From Atrichornis clamosus (taxonomy: Eukaryota > Chordata > Aves > Passeriformes > Menuridae): a stretch of 64,000 bases of DNA. The notes below the pieces were generated by a model. It saw nothing but the letters and a program-made list of their open reading frames with translations, had not been told where the DNA came from and did not search any database. The position numbers and the translations under genes are program-made. The stretch covers positions 1 through 64,000 of the forward strand of contig WBMZ01011602.1 of the NCBI GenBank assembly GCA_013400975.1, in the 5' to 3' direction. Positions 12,801-22,640 of the stretch are shown here, piece by piece; position 1 is the stretch's first letter, and each line of letters starts with the position of its first letter.

Positions 12801-15800
12801 AAACGAGTAAAAAAAGTCAATGACTTTTAAAATGTTGGATTTCATGCCAGCTGTTCTGCAGTGAGACAGCAGTGATGTAATCTTGAGTTTTTCCTGAACT
12901 GATGCAATTATCTGTAAGTTTGTCTGTGGGGTAGGCAATCAGCAGTCTGAAATGAGCTGTAATTAATATTGCAAGGCAATGTAGTTTCATTTGGATGAAA
13001 ATCTCAGAGAAGCAAAGCCTAAGCCTGAATTGTGTGCAGAAGTTATTGGTAGTCATTCTCTGCAGAGACCTTCCTTTCATTCCTTTTCTTTGAGCAAGTC
13101 TACTCTTTTAATTATACTTTAAAATTAAAGTTTATTTTTCTCAGGCAGTGTGAACACGTAGGTATGCAGATTATGATATTTTTGGCATATATGTATTACT
13201 TTAGGAACTGAACACCTTTCAGTCCAGTCAGTGAAGTAATACAACTTCACAGTCACAAAGTAAGGAGGTACTGTTTTTTACAGCTAGGTCCCTGAGGTGC
13301 AGAGGGGTGAGGGTTGTCTGTACCTAATATCCACACCATTCCTGTCAATACCTTTTGAGTATCTGTACTGAAGAGACTTGCATATTAGAAACTGACCACA
13401 CAAGGGACTGAACACAAATTTTCCAGATACCAGGAGAGCTGCCCTAACCACTTTCTCTCTGCTCTCTGTTCCAGCCACGGAATGTCTTACCCTATTTCTG
13501 GTTTGGTGAAAACTTACAAACCAAAGGATTATAATGTGGATCACTCTTTAGTGGTAAAACTTGTTTATTTGGGGGGATTTACTATACATTTCAGTTCTCT
13601 GTTATCTGTCATTAATCTTAAAAGTACATATCATGTTAATGTGTTTTATTCTTTTTTCTTTTTTTTTCTCCAGCCACATGGCCTTTCTGTGGTGCTGACA
13701 TCCCCAGCAGTGTTTGCTTTCACAGCACAGATACATCCTGAGCGGCACTTGGAAGCTGCAGAGATTCTAGGTAGGAGGCTCTGCTGTGGATACAGCTCAC
13801 ATGTACAAATGGAATTATTTCCAAAACATTGGTTTGGGATTAAAAACAAAATGTGTGCAAGCAATTGTCGTTGGTTGTGGGGGTTTTAAGTTTAAAAACA
13901 AAATTCTGGAGCTACGTGTAATGCAAGTTAGATAGAATAAAGCCAATTTTTGATATTGAATGACGTGGTTAGAAGAACAAGCTGGAGAAATCCGCTTCTC
14001 GACTGGAAAACTGGACAGCTGAAATAACTGGAAATCTGTTACAAATCAAATGAGAGTAGCTGCAATTGGCACAACTCCTGGTGCTCTGTGGAGAGTAGTT
14101 GCCATAAGGTGAACCACTACTCAGGGGCATTTGTTAGCTAAAAGGAAGGATTTTGCCTAACAAATTGCCTGCTGTGGCAATGAAATAGAATAGAGTGAAG
14201 TTCTGGATCTCTCCTGCTCTTTTTCCATGGCACACATCTGTGGGTTTTGGTTTTTCTAATGTAGGCCTGAGTTTGTTTGTAGGTGTTGGAATTTTTTGGT
14301 GGTTGAAGTGAAGGGAAAGTATGCAGTAGTTCTTCTGTGGGCACATGTTTAATGGCTAAGAAGTGTATTAATGAACAAAATGGCCTTTTGTTCTTTTTAG
14401 CAGAATAAAAGTGAATGCTGCAAGCTGAGAGCTCGTTTAAAGGGTATCTTCTCATACAGTGCTTTGTTATGTGCACAACCCACCCCTGAAGGGTGTCCTA
14501 AGAGAAAGGATACCTCTTTATTGCACCCCCAGCATGACTGTGTGTAATAAACCAGCTTCCAGTGATGTAATCTTGGAGCTGTTAGCAGTCTAGCTGTGAC
14601 AGCATGGCTCTGCAGTGAGCTAATTTATTTATGTCTAAGGTCAGGGTTTTTGTCTGCACTAGGTTCTGTGTTGTAGCTGAACTGCTGCTAACACCCGTGC
14701 TGCCTAAGGAGCAGTCGCAGTCACATGTGCAGCAGTACAGGGAGTGGAGAGAAAGTGGTTAGGCCAGCTCTCCTGCTATTTGGAAAATTTGTGTTCTGTC
14801 CCTTGTATCAGATCAGCCTTCTCTATGCAAGTCACAGCAATCCAGTCACATGTATGACTTGCTTGTGTAAGTAATCTGAAGGCATGGGGGCTTTCAAGAA
14901 AGAGTGGTGCTTTTACCTAGATGATGAAAATATCACAATATTTTAAAGAGGGTGTAAAACAGCATGTAGTTTTTATAAAAAACTACATTGGAGGAAAGTT
15001 CTGTTTATTTCATAAACGTCTCTGAGGTTGTTCAGGTTTCCTCTAAAGTATGCTGTCCTGCCTATTGTCAAAACCAGAACACAAACCTAGTTGGAATCAT
15101 ATACTAAGCTAATAAATGTCTATGTTCCTACAGCAATAACACATGGCTAAAATTAGATTAAGAAAATGTTTCTGGTTAACTGGTCAGCACAGCATATCAG
15201 AGAATTTCAGTTCTGATGCTTGATTTTAAAACAAGGGACTGCAAAGGAGGTCCTTTAGGTTTTTGTGGTATTAACTGCTGCCATAAATTCTGTCCCTAAA
15301 AGTTCTGTTAATTTTCTCAGTAGAAATTTTAACTACGTCATTGTGTGCCTTGCTCTAAAGGGACTCTGATGAAAACATGTCATGTGGAATTGAATTTATT
15401 AATTCCCATCTGGGGTGTTTACTTCTGAGTCCAGTCCAGAGTCCAACTGACTACAGTAGCTGATTCAAATCTGTCATATTGCCAAATGCAATGACTGAGA
15501 AGGTATTTTATGACTTGAAGCAGATTGCCAAATAGCTATGTTGTGTGTATGTACAGCTGTGAATTTAGGTACAGCCAGAAAAAGCTTAATACCTCCCTAG
15601 GTGAATTCTTCAACAGTTGAAATAGGTGTGCATGTGGCCAGAACTTTTTTAAGTGCAATCAAAGACTGATGTATCTGTTACGTTTAGCAAAAAGAAAGTA
15701 CTAGAACTATAGCAATATTTTAAAACTGTTGATCACATTTGCTCTCATGTTTTACCCTTCTCCCTTTCCCTTTTGCTTTACCATCTGAAGATAGTGGGTT

Positions 15801-18800
15801 TATGTCCCAGTTACTGCTCCACAGCAAAACCCAGGATAAACTCAGACTTCATGGCATAATCCCAATAGCACAAGATTTTGACAAGACTCTGTCATATCTT
15901 ATTCTCCCAGATGTTGTCTGCTACAGTACTGCCAATCTTACTACCCAAATATCTGAGCTCTTCAAATGAACTTGTAGGTCTCCTGTTCACTTAACTCCCT
16001 TTGAATGTTACACTGAACTGCGTGAGGACCACAGGAAATATTTTTCCTGTAGCTATGTAGTGCTCTTACTCATCTCTCAGTATGGCACTGGGACCTAACA
16101 TAGTTCTGGTGTAACGTCATTGAGGTTTCACAGAGAAGCAATTTAGCTCGGGTTTCTTTGAAAAGAAATCGTATGGAGGAACCTGTGTTTTCTGTCTGGA
16201 CATGCTTTTATTATTACTTTTAAGTAAGTCCTGACCATTCATTGAAGAAGGAGAAGCAAGCTATTCTGTAAGAAATATTCATAATTTTTCATTTTATATC
16301 GATGTTTTCATTACTGTTCAGTAGATGTTTCAAAGAGAGCAGTTCCTCCTCTTCAGTTCTACAGCACGCTACACAAGCCAGCACATATTCAAATAGCAAT
16401 AAATTTAGAATTTACTCAGCCCCCTGAACACTGCCGTGCTCTCACCTGCCTTTTTCAGCCTACATGCTGTAGTCCTCTCTATGAATGTGTCATTGAACAG
16501 AACAGTCCTCTAGATGTCAGCAAACTCAAGGCCTTAAAATAAAGTTAGCGTTTGGCACACTGTCCACACAAATAAATGCCATTGACGTTCATGCGTTAGC
16601 TTCTTTCCTCCCAGCAGTTAGTCAGACTGAAAAGTGCTTCTCCCTGTAAGCACAGAGGGAAAGGAAGTTAACCTCATGTGGCAGTTACGCTTTTTGGCAG
16701 CAGTTAACCTCCTTCTGATCTGGTTTTATTTCACCTTTCACAAACTATTCCAACTGTAAAATGAAGACTGATTCCTCTTTTTACTTCATGTTGCTTTTAG
16801 GGCTGTGCTTGTTATGTATGGATATGTATTCAGCTGATATTATGATTAAATTAAGTCCAGGACAGGCTTCCTCTGCTCACTCCACCCTACAGTCAAGGCA
16901 TTATGTCTTATTTTAGGAGCTGACATCCGCACAGCCAGAATCAAAGATGCGGGGCTTATTTTGGCAGACACACTCCGGAAATTCCTATTTGATCTGAATG
17001 TTGATGATGGCTTAGCTGCAATTGGTTATTCCAAAGCAGACATCCCTGCATTAGTCAAAGGCACTCTGCCTCAGGTAAGACAGAGAGCAAAACAGTTTTT
17101 CCTGTCAAATAAAATAGAACAGATTTTAGCAAAAACAGAGCAAGTTTTATTTCAAGCAAGTTTTATTTCTATTCCTACATGAAAACAATTAAAATGGAGA
17201 AAATTATGGATAATCAACTGTATTTTGTTTAACTCCACAGTTTGGGTTTTTCTTTTCAGTGGGCTGGAGTGCACATTACAGTCTGTTTTTCACATGGATT
17301 CAGGAAAAAGGACTAAGTGTATGTTTTGGGGGTTTTTTTAAAGTTACAATTTTTTAAAAGAGGATTTTTTCACATGCCTTTGATCTTTGTAGAAGAAACT
17401 GCTTTTTCATAACTAACTATCTTAATTATGTATGCAGATGGTCTATAGATAAAGCCTTAATACCAAGTGCTATCTGGTAAGAATGACCAAACTCACTTTG
17501 CATTAAACTTTACATATTGAGAAGTTGCATTTTTCTTCGCAGATGGCTTTTTTGTTCCATTGACCCCCATCAGAATTTGAAAGAAGGTCCCCTGGGATGA
17601 TATAGATTAAACTTGTAATACCCTTTATTGTTTCAGTGCTCACAAAGACACTGCAAAAAGTAACACACCACTCTTAAAGCAAAATCCAGTGTCTTCCTTG
17701 TAAAAAGACAGCTTGATGCATATGCTATAGACTGTTCTGTCTACACAGTATTTATTTCCACCAAGTTCCAAAGGAAATAAATACTACGGAGAAAGTGAAA
17801 ATTTTGTAGGCCAAAAGGTTATTTGCTTTTTACAGCAGATCATGTAGAGTATAGCTCTTCTCATTCATAAATCTCAGAGCAACTTAGAAGAGTTATATTA
17901 ACAGTAAATACTAATATTCCTTTTTTATACCTGAGAAAATGACACAAAGGTGCAACTACTTAGGATCACACACAACAGAGCAGTGGCAAAGCCAGGAAGA
18001 AAACTAAGGTTCTGAGCACCCATCAAATAGATTATGCATATCAACTGTTATAGGGCATTTGGAGGGTTTGTTTTGATAAATATGTTTCTTTAAAACAATA
18101 ATTGAATGGAAGTTTTGCATAGCTGAGAGAGGGTTCTTTACCAAAGATGTTGAAGGGGTTTTTTGTTTCTTAGCTTAGTTCAAATTGGCTTTTAATTCAT
18201 TTATTGTCATCTTATGGCATTGGTAATTAATTGTACTGTGTAAAATGAGATGACCTAATAGTTTCTCAACCCTTATTTTTGTAGATGACATGTAACATGA
18301 TGAAAATGCATTAGTGCTCCTTAATAATTTGTAATAACCTCTGTGTTAGTCCATACAGTTTAATCTTTGGTATAATTTTTTTCTTTTCATCCTGCAGTAG
18401 GTTTGGTTTGTAATATAGCACTGACCCATTCATGTCAGCAAAGCAGTGTGGTGCAGTGTTGGTAGTACTAAAATATTTGCAAAGTGTATTCCACACTGTA
18501 AAGTGCAGGCTACAGGAAAAAAAATAATCTGACTGTTGGGATTTGGGGTTGGAATAATGTTGGGATGGACATCTATGCTTGAAGTTAAAACAGAATTTTA
18601 TTTTCCTTCCTAAGTGAGTCTGTTGAGATTGTTCTTATTTACAGACAGCAGTGGTTCTAGCAAAGAAGATGCTATCTCAAGGTCTGAGGTGGCTGGCCCT
18701 GTGGTGGTGTTTGAGAGGAGATGGGGGCACTGAAAGTGAGAGATGGTGGAAGGGCTGTTGTCTGGCCCACACACCCTCTGCAAACGTCCCAGAGGCAGCT

Positions 18801-20810
18801 GCAGTGGGGCTGAACCAGTGACGAGTCCGGAGCTGCTGGGTTTGCCACGAGACCAGAATGCACTGAGTCAGACTGGGGGAGCCAGGGCTTTGCTGTCTGG
18901 GCAGCAGCAAACATCAGCAAGCTTGTGCAGAGGTAGTGCTGGTGCCTCAGTGTCGGGGCAGACGGGAGGAGCACCCGTTTGCAGCCTTCTGTCGATATAG
19001 CGGGGAAATGCTACGGTCTGTCAGGCTGTCAGGCTCGCTGTCTCCTGTCACCTGGTGTGACTTTACAAATAACTCTGGCCACCTCGGTGCACAGAGCTGC
19101 AAAACTGTGCTTTGGCCCAGTGTGTCCTAATATAAGCCTGATGAATTTATGAATACTTGAGTACTGAGTTGTTATATTTTGCATATTATGAGTCTGAAAA
19201 AAAACCCCACACTTTTGCCCTAGTGATTTTGAATTTTCCTTTCGGTTTCAAAAATGCAAAGAAAAATCTTAGCCTTCTCTTTGGCTGAGTCTCCACGTGT
19301 AGCACCACTGGTCAGGGATTGGGAAAGGTACCATTTGATTGCTACTTGTGCACCAGTAAAGCCTCTTCTGTAGGTAAAATTATGCACACAGAGCTGCACT
19401 TTTCAGACTCCTGACAAGCCGTGCTAACCACGATTATCAAGTGTGAATACCTCACAGCCGAGTTCCTCACCCTGCTAGACCACTATTTCACGTTGAGTTT
19501 GCAGTGCGGTGGCCTCGCTTCTGTGTAACCACATCCAGGCTGCCCACAGCTCGTATCCCGCGGGCCGGGGGGGAGGTGGGCCGGCTGCAGCCTGGTGCTG
19601 CAGCATCGTGCTGGGCGCTGGGCTGTGCTCTGCTCCGGACGGGCTCGCCTGAGCCTCCGGCCCAGGCAGGGCGCTGGGGCAGCCCCTCTCCCCGCATCCC
19701 ACTCCGTGCCTGAGGCAAGGACCTTGGCAAACGCTATCCACTGTCTCACGAGTGAAAAAAGGGGGAAAAGCTGGGAGGACAGCTCTTCCACGAGGGACAT
19801 GTTGTAGCAGAAGAAACTCTATCTTGCCAAAAGACACCTCACCTAAAGATAATGGGTTCCTAGTGTAGGCGTGGCCTCTGTCTTTGCAGTCTTTCTGTCT
19901 CTCCCCAGTATTTCAATAAGTGTTAAAATCACTAGTTGTTGAAAACATGTACGTTTTAATAATAACCCGTGTGAGTGCACTAATGTTAGGCCCTTTCAGC
20001 TGAGTGCTTCTGCAGTAACTGAGTACCTACACTAATACAGCTCCTCATCCTCAGTAGCATGGGGCTTCTCCGAATTGCTGCCCCTGCCTTGTGGTTGTTT
20101 TGTCAAGCAGAGCAGTGAAGCTTATACCTGAGTTTCATTTCAGTCAGTGGGGCTTCAGCACCTGAAAATTCTGTTGAACCACTGTCCAAATGAAGACCGA
20201 TCCACAACTACTTTGTATTCTGACTCCAAGGTGTTGGGCTGTTGATTAAGCAGTTTCATACTGTCCCTTGCTGTGCCTCTTTCTCAGAGTCTGAATTACA
20301 AGTGCAGTTTATTCTCCCCATTTACAGCAGTTCCTGGACCTTGAGAGATGTTGTATTTTTAAAGTCTTAGTCCCTAAAACTCTAACTCCCAGTTCCAATG
20401 CTGGCAAATTAATTTTAAAATGGACTGTATTCCCAGGATAATTTCCTCCAGTGTACTGTTGTCTGTGACGGAGAAGGCCTGTGTTTGCAGTGCCTAACAA
20501 CATTCTAATCTTGCTTCTGTGTATTTAATTATAGGTAATTTTAGCTAATATATTCTTGAAAGTACTGTACAGTTGATGATGCTTCAACCTTAATTACTTG
20601 ATTACTTATTTGCAAAACCTTGTTATTCTATGTGAAGGATGTTAGTACAGAGACACATAGTTCAGCTACTGTTTGATTAATTTTATTGGTATGCATTCAT
20701 AATCCAGTTTTCCTTTAATCTTGCAGGAGAGAGTGACTAAACTATCACCACGTCCACAAACAGAAGAAGACTTATCTGCCCTCTTTGAAGCTTCCATGAA
20801 GCTTTATTAG
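3659..20810 (+). CDS. ADHFE1: ADHFE1, mitochondrial hydroxyacid-oxoacid transhydrogenase (complete, 14 coding exons)
   Basis: Joined exons: 3659-3714, 3969-4006, 6258-6301, 6493-6546, 7609-7763, 7928-8124, 8528-8605, 9775-9880, 11134-11286, 12434-12532, 13475-13553, 13674-13770, 16917-17074, 20727-20810. Together they are 1398 bases, or 465 residues plus stop (human about 467), with every junction GT/AG and in phase. The family is the iron-containing alcohol dehydrogenases. The known reaction converts 4-hydroxybutyrate plus 2-oxoglutarate to succinic semialdehyde plus D-2-hydroxyglutarate in the mitochondrial matrix. The N-terminus is basic and acid-poor, as expected for a mitochondrial presequence. 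Nucleotide-binding GGGS is at residues 136-139 and PTTSGTGSE at 183-191. By family alignment the metal ligands are D240 and H244 (FDVLCHALESY), H328 ([10 protein letters not shown]) and H355 (PHGLSVVL); all four are intact. The start at 3659 is chosen by match to the human N-terminus and a G at -3 and +4. No break is seen, so the gene should be functional. Confidence 0.96.
3969..4006 (+). CDS. ADHFE1: ADHFE1 coding exon 2
   Basis: A 38-base exon after a T-rich tract and tag acceptor; donor gtaaga. It encodes [13 protein letters not shown] with the split alanine from exon 1, matching the human ACQCPTHSHTYSQ region. Confidence 0.9.
4007..6257 (+). other. ADHFE1: ADHFE1 intron 2
   Basis: A 2.25 kb intron. 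No exon is seen. At about 4745-4830 there is a weak match to the MIR/L2-type motif (tttgcccaagacc ... gcagctgagaaatagaat), probably an ancient SINE remnant but too diverged to be sure. Confidence 0.6.
6258..6301 (+). CDS. ADHFE1: ADHFE1 coding exon 3
   Basis: Residues 32-46, [15 protein letters not shown]; acceptor attccag, donor gtagat. The DYAFE end is conserved in human ADHFE1 and marks the start of the catalytic fold. Confidence 0.93.
6493..6546 (+). CDS. ADHFE1: ADHFE1 coding exon 4
   Basis: Residues 47-64, [18 protein letters not shown], in phase on both sides; acceptor ttttgtag, donor gtaagc. Confidence 0.94.
6547..7608 (+). other. ADHFE1: ADHFE1 intron 4
   Basis: About 1.06 kb, very A/T-rich. 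No exon, repeat or RNA gene recognised. Confidence 0.5.
7609..7763 (+). CDS. ADHFE1: ADHFE1 coding exon 5
   Basis: Residues 65-115 plus two bases, from [18 protein letters not shown] to NVRVEPTDQ; acceptor attgtag, donor gtacaa. Part of the N-terminal dinucleotide-binding half of the enzyme. Confidence 0.95.
7928..8124 (+). CDS. ADHFE1: ADHFE1 coding exon 6 (GGGS nucleotide-binding loop)
   Basis: Residues 116-181. Contains [18 protein letters not shown], the family's conserved cofactor-binding loop, followed by the APIGKGKPV segment. Acceptor ttccaag, donor gtaaag. Confidence 0.96.
8125..8527 (+). other. ADHFE1: ADHFE1 intron 6
   Basis: About 400 bases, T-rich towards its 3' end; nothing else recognised. 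Confidence 0.5.
8528..8605 (+). CDS. ADHFE1: ADHFE1 coding exon 7
   Basis: Residues 182-207, [18 protein letters not shown] onward; the PTTSGTGSE motif is a signature of iron-containing alcohol dehydrogenases. Donor gtgagg. Confidence 0.96.
8606..9774 (+). other. ADHFE1: ADHFE1 intron 7, with a (GTCT)n microsatellite
   Basis: About 1.17 kb. It begins with a G/T-only simple stretch (about 8606-8658) and contains a short GTCT repeat at 9292-9315. No exon is seen. Confidence 0.6.
9292..9315 (+). repeat. (GTCT)n microsatellite
   Basis: Five consecutive GTCT units followed by CTCTC. Short and probably polymorphic. Confidence 0.8.
9775..9880 (+). CDS. ADHFE1: ADHFE1 coding exon 8 (first metal ligand)
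   Basis: Residues 208-242. Contains [20 protein letters not shown] and FDVL with D240, the aspartate metal ligand by family alignment. Acceptor attgcag, donor gtgagt. Confidence 0.95.
9881..11133 (+). other. ADHFE1: ADHFE1 intron 8
   Basis: About 1.25 kb. An AATAAA occurs near 10562 but there is no evidence that it is used. No exon or repeat recognised. Confidence 0.5.
11134..11286 (+). CDS. ADHFE1: ADHFE1 coding exon 9 (second metal ligand)
   Basis: Residues 243-293 plus two bases, beginning [21 protein letters not shown]244 is a metal ligand. Continues through [20 protein letters not shown]. Acceptor cggttag, donor gtaacg. Confidence 0.95.
11287..12433 (+). other. ADHFE1: ADHFE1 intron 9
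   Basis: About 1.15 kb, A/T-rich, nothing recognised. Confidence 0.5.
12434..12532 (+). CDS. ADHFE1: ADHFE1 coding exon 10
   Basis: Residues 294-326 plus two bases, [18 protein letters not shown] then [14 protein letters not shown], a highly conserved helix in the family. Acceptor gtgcacag, donor gtgagt. Confidence 0.95.
12533..13474 (+). other. ADHFE1: ADHFE1 intron 10
   Basis: About 940 bases. Its last 100 bases are one arm of an inverted repeat (see 13374-13471), which includes the pyrimidine tract of the exon 11 acceptor. Confidence 0.6.
13374..13471 (+). repeat. Inverted repeat copy A, abutting the ADHFE1 exon 11 splice acceptor
   Basis: From gacttgcat to ctctctgt this stretch matches the reverse complement of 14731-14833. 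The best 70 bases, from acaaggga onward, differ at about seven positions by my alignment. Exact shared blocks include gaacacaaattttcca and cctaaccactttctctc. The content is faintly SINE-like (the ctaaccact end resembles MIR-type elements), but 90 % identity between copies is too high for an ancient MIR. Confidence 0.85.
13475..13553 (+). CDS. ADHFE1: ADHFE1 coding exon 11 (third metal ligand)
   Basis: Residues 327-353: [18 protein letters not shown] and the DYNVDHSLV end; H328 is a metal ligand. Acceptor gttccag lies directly after inverted-repeat copy A; donor gtaaaa. Confidence 0.95.
13674..13770 (+). CDS. ADHFE1: ADHFE1 coding exon 12 (fourth metal ligand)
   Basis: Residues 354-385 plus one base, [20 protein letters not shown] then [13 protein letters not shown]355 is a metal ligand. 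The preceding intron is only 120 bases with a long pyrimidine tract. Donor gtagga. Confidence 0.95.
14731..14833 (-). repeat. Inverted repeat copy B in ADHFE1 intron 12
   Basis: Reverse complement of the 13374-13471 segment, about 1.26 kb downstream. Similarity stops near 14731 and 14833 on the two sides. Exons 11 and 12 lie between the arms. Confidence 0.85.
14965..14987. repeat. Short perfect palindrome
   Basis: Arms tgtagttttt and aaaaactaca are exact reverse complements separated by three bases (ata). A/T-rich, so possibly a chance or replication-slippage product. Confidence 0.7.
16917..17074 (+). CDS. ADHFE1: ADHFE1 coding exon 13
   Basis: Residues 386-438: [40 protein letters not shown] and the [12 protein letters not shown] end, nearly identical to human. 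Acceptor attttag, donor gtaaga. Confidence 0.96.
17905..18020 (+). repeat. Ancient MIR/L2-like SINE remnant
   Basis: The order of short blocks resembles the MIR core: tatacctgagaaaatgacac, gatcacacaca, gagcagtggcaaagccagga and aggttctgagcacc. Diverged; recognition is by eye only. Confidence 0.45.
19500..19715. promoter_or_regulatory. CpG-rich patch in ADHFE1 intron 13
   Basis: By hand count about 16 CpG dinucleotides lie in roughly 210 bases, against a CpG-poor background. It could be an intronic CpG island, an alternative promoter or simply a GC-rich relic. No exon follows that I can support. Confidence 0.35.
20727..20810 (+). CDS. ADHFE1: ADHFE1 coding exon 14 and stop
   Basis: Residues 439-465, [20 protein letters not shown] then EASMKLY, then TAG at 20808-20810. 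Acceptor cttgcag. The EASMKLY C-terminus is the same as in human. Confidence 0.96.
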   Translation, partial: ERVTKLSPRPQTEEDLSALFEASMKLY

Positions 20811-22513
20811 CTTAAACATTTTGTTCTGGAAAGTGTGCTCTGTTCTAACACAGAGGTAACTTCTTATAGATACAAGACAGAATTTGTTTAGACCATGGAA
20901 GAATTTGGGTACCTTCGACTTCTCTTTCATTGTACACTGCCAGAAGGTCGCATAATTCATCTTTAACTAAACAGTGCTTTGAAGTGAAGACAGGACTGTT
21001 GTTTCTTTCTTGCTCACTAGTCAGTGGTATTGACTTGCATAAAAGTTGGAGCAGATTTCTTGCATTACTGAAGGCTTTTTTGTGCTTTAGAGGTGGTCCA
21101 AGGTGGAAAAATGTTTTAAGGGATGTTCCAAACCATTTTGAAAATTATGCTTCTATTTAAATTATCCATTATTTTGTTTTTAAAAGTCATGCTAGTTAAG
21201 AAATAATGACCATCATTTTTAATTAGGAAGAGGGAGTCCCCTGCAGAAAATGTCAGCTTACTGTATTCTGTTCTCCTTTATCCTATTTTTACCATCTGGA
21301 TTTGCTAGGAAAGCTTTTGAACTGGGGCACATTTTTTTTGTTTGGTTAAGAAAAAATCTACACACTTAGAGCTGTTTGAAAAAGGCTTCCTGAAAATTTG
21401 CTTTGGCTTAAAGTTCTGGCTTGTATAGTCATATATTTATCTTTCCTCTTCTAATCTACATGTATTGTCATATATTTATCTTTTATGAACTATATGAAGT
21501 GTTCATTGAAGGAGCAAAACCAGAGTAAAGCATGGTCATGTACTCAACAGAAACCACATGATAGCAAGACAGCATCCATCATGGTCATTTTGTATCTCTG
21601 AGGGCAACAGCTCCCTTTTCCTGCTGTGTTCTGTGGAAGGAAACTCTAAACTTTGTCTTGCTTTGCTGTGAATCAGTTGCTTCTGCTGAGCTCCTGCAGG
21701 TGCTGTCCCTCAGAGTGCAGCCACCAGCTTAAGGAAGTGGCCATGTGCTGTGGTTCAATATTAAAAAATAGTGGTGAAGCATTTGGCTGCACAGTGCCCC
21801 ACAGGGAGCACTGGTTAAATGTGGGAATGAGCCTGCACCTTCAGAGCAGTTAACCAGCTGGTTGACTGTCTACTGAGAAAGGGAAGTGGGGAAGGGAGAA
21901 ATGAAACTAAAATATTAATACTATTTTCCTTTTTTTAAAGAGTTCACGTGGTTGTGTGTACAGTTCATTTCAATCAGATTCTGCTTCATGTTGGACTCTC
22001 AGCCTGTGATTCACGCGGCTACGAGAGCACGAGACAAATGCGAGAAGAACCCCACAACCTCTGGTGTGCTTATTTCTTTCTGCTGGGGAGCGAGCACTTT
22101 TCACTCACTCTGTTGAAACAGAAGGCTCTATGCTTACACCTTTGCATTCATGTATTTGTCTGATCAAGCTAATGCTGTCCTAAAAGCTGAGGACAGATGT
22201 GTACTAGATATCGACACTGGATTCATTTCACAGCTGTTAAAATAGATGGATGAATACTGATTGAAGATTGATTGGTGTTAGCATCACAACAGGTTTACTG
22301 GCCATAGGACTGCACTGCCACTGTCTCTCAGCCTGTGCTGGGATACACATCTGATTTCCATGTCCTGAATCTTTCTCTCTGCTGAAATTGTCCACAGGTA
22401 CCTCTGTCATGAAGGCTGATGTTGTAATGCCAAAGGATTCACTGTATTATATTGTGCAAAGTTGCCATGTTTGGAGGGGGAAAAAAAAGCCTTTTTGTCA
22501 AACGCTTGTTTTT
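20811..22513 (+). other. ADHFE1: ADHFE1 3' untranslated region and downstream sequence
   Basis: Follows the ADHFE1 stop. The cleavage site is uncertain: an ATTAAA at 21760-21765 and an AATAAA at 22988-22993 are candidates. The 16-base string gtcatatatttatctt occurs twice, around 21427 and 21467. No protein-like frame is seen. Confidence 0.5.
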
Positions 22514-22640
22514 CAAGGTCAGGCTGGATGGGCCTCTGAACAACCCAGTCTAGTGAAAGGTGTCCCTGCCCATGACAGGGGAGTTGGAGCTAGATATCTT
22601 TAAGGGCCCTTCCAACCCAACCCATTCTGTTGGTTCTGTA
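22514..22640 (+). repeat. CR1 LINE 3'-end fragment
   Basis: Plus-strand CR1 tail: caaggtcaggctggatggg, then gtgtccctgcccatgacag, then cccttccaacccaaccca and ttctg. Only the last 125 or so bases remain. Confidence 0.88.

Larger units (their letters stand above)
13771..16916 (+). other. ADHFE1: ADHFE1 intron 12
   Basis: About 3.15 kb. Contains inverted-repeat copy B (14731-14833) and a perfect 10-base-arm palindrome at 14965-14987. No exon is seen; short open frames such as 15739-15969 have no recognisable protein content. Confidence 0.6.
17075..20726 (+). other. ADHFE1: ADHFE1 intron 13
   Basis: About 3.65 kb, the longest intron of the gene. Contains a MIR-like remnant (17905-18020) and a CpG-rich patch (19500-19715) with GC-rich sequence also near 18690-18970. 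No exon recognised. Confidence 0.6.

Noticed and set aside
17075..17182. Read-through extension of ADHFE1 exon 13 into intron 13
   Set aside because: The donor gtaaga is strong and exon 14 restores the conserved C-terminus; the extension is intron translated by chance.
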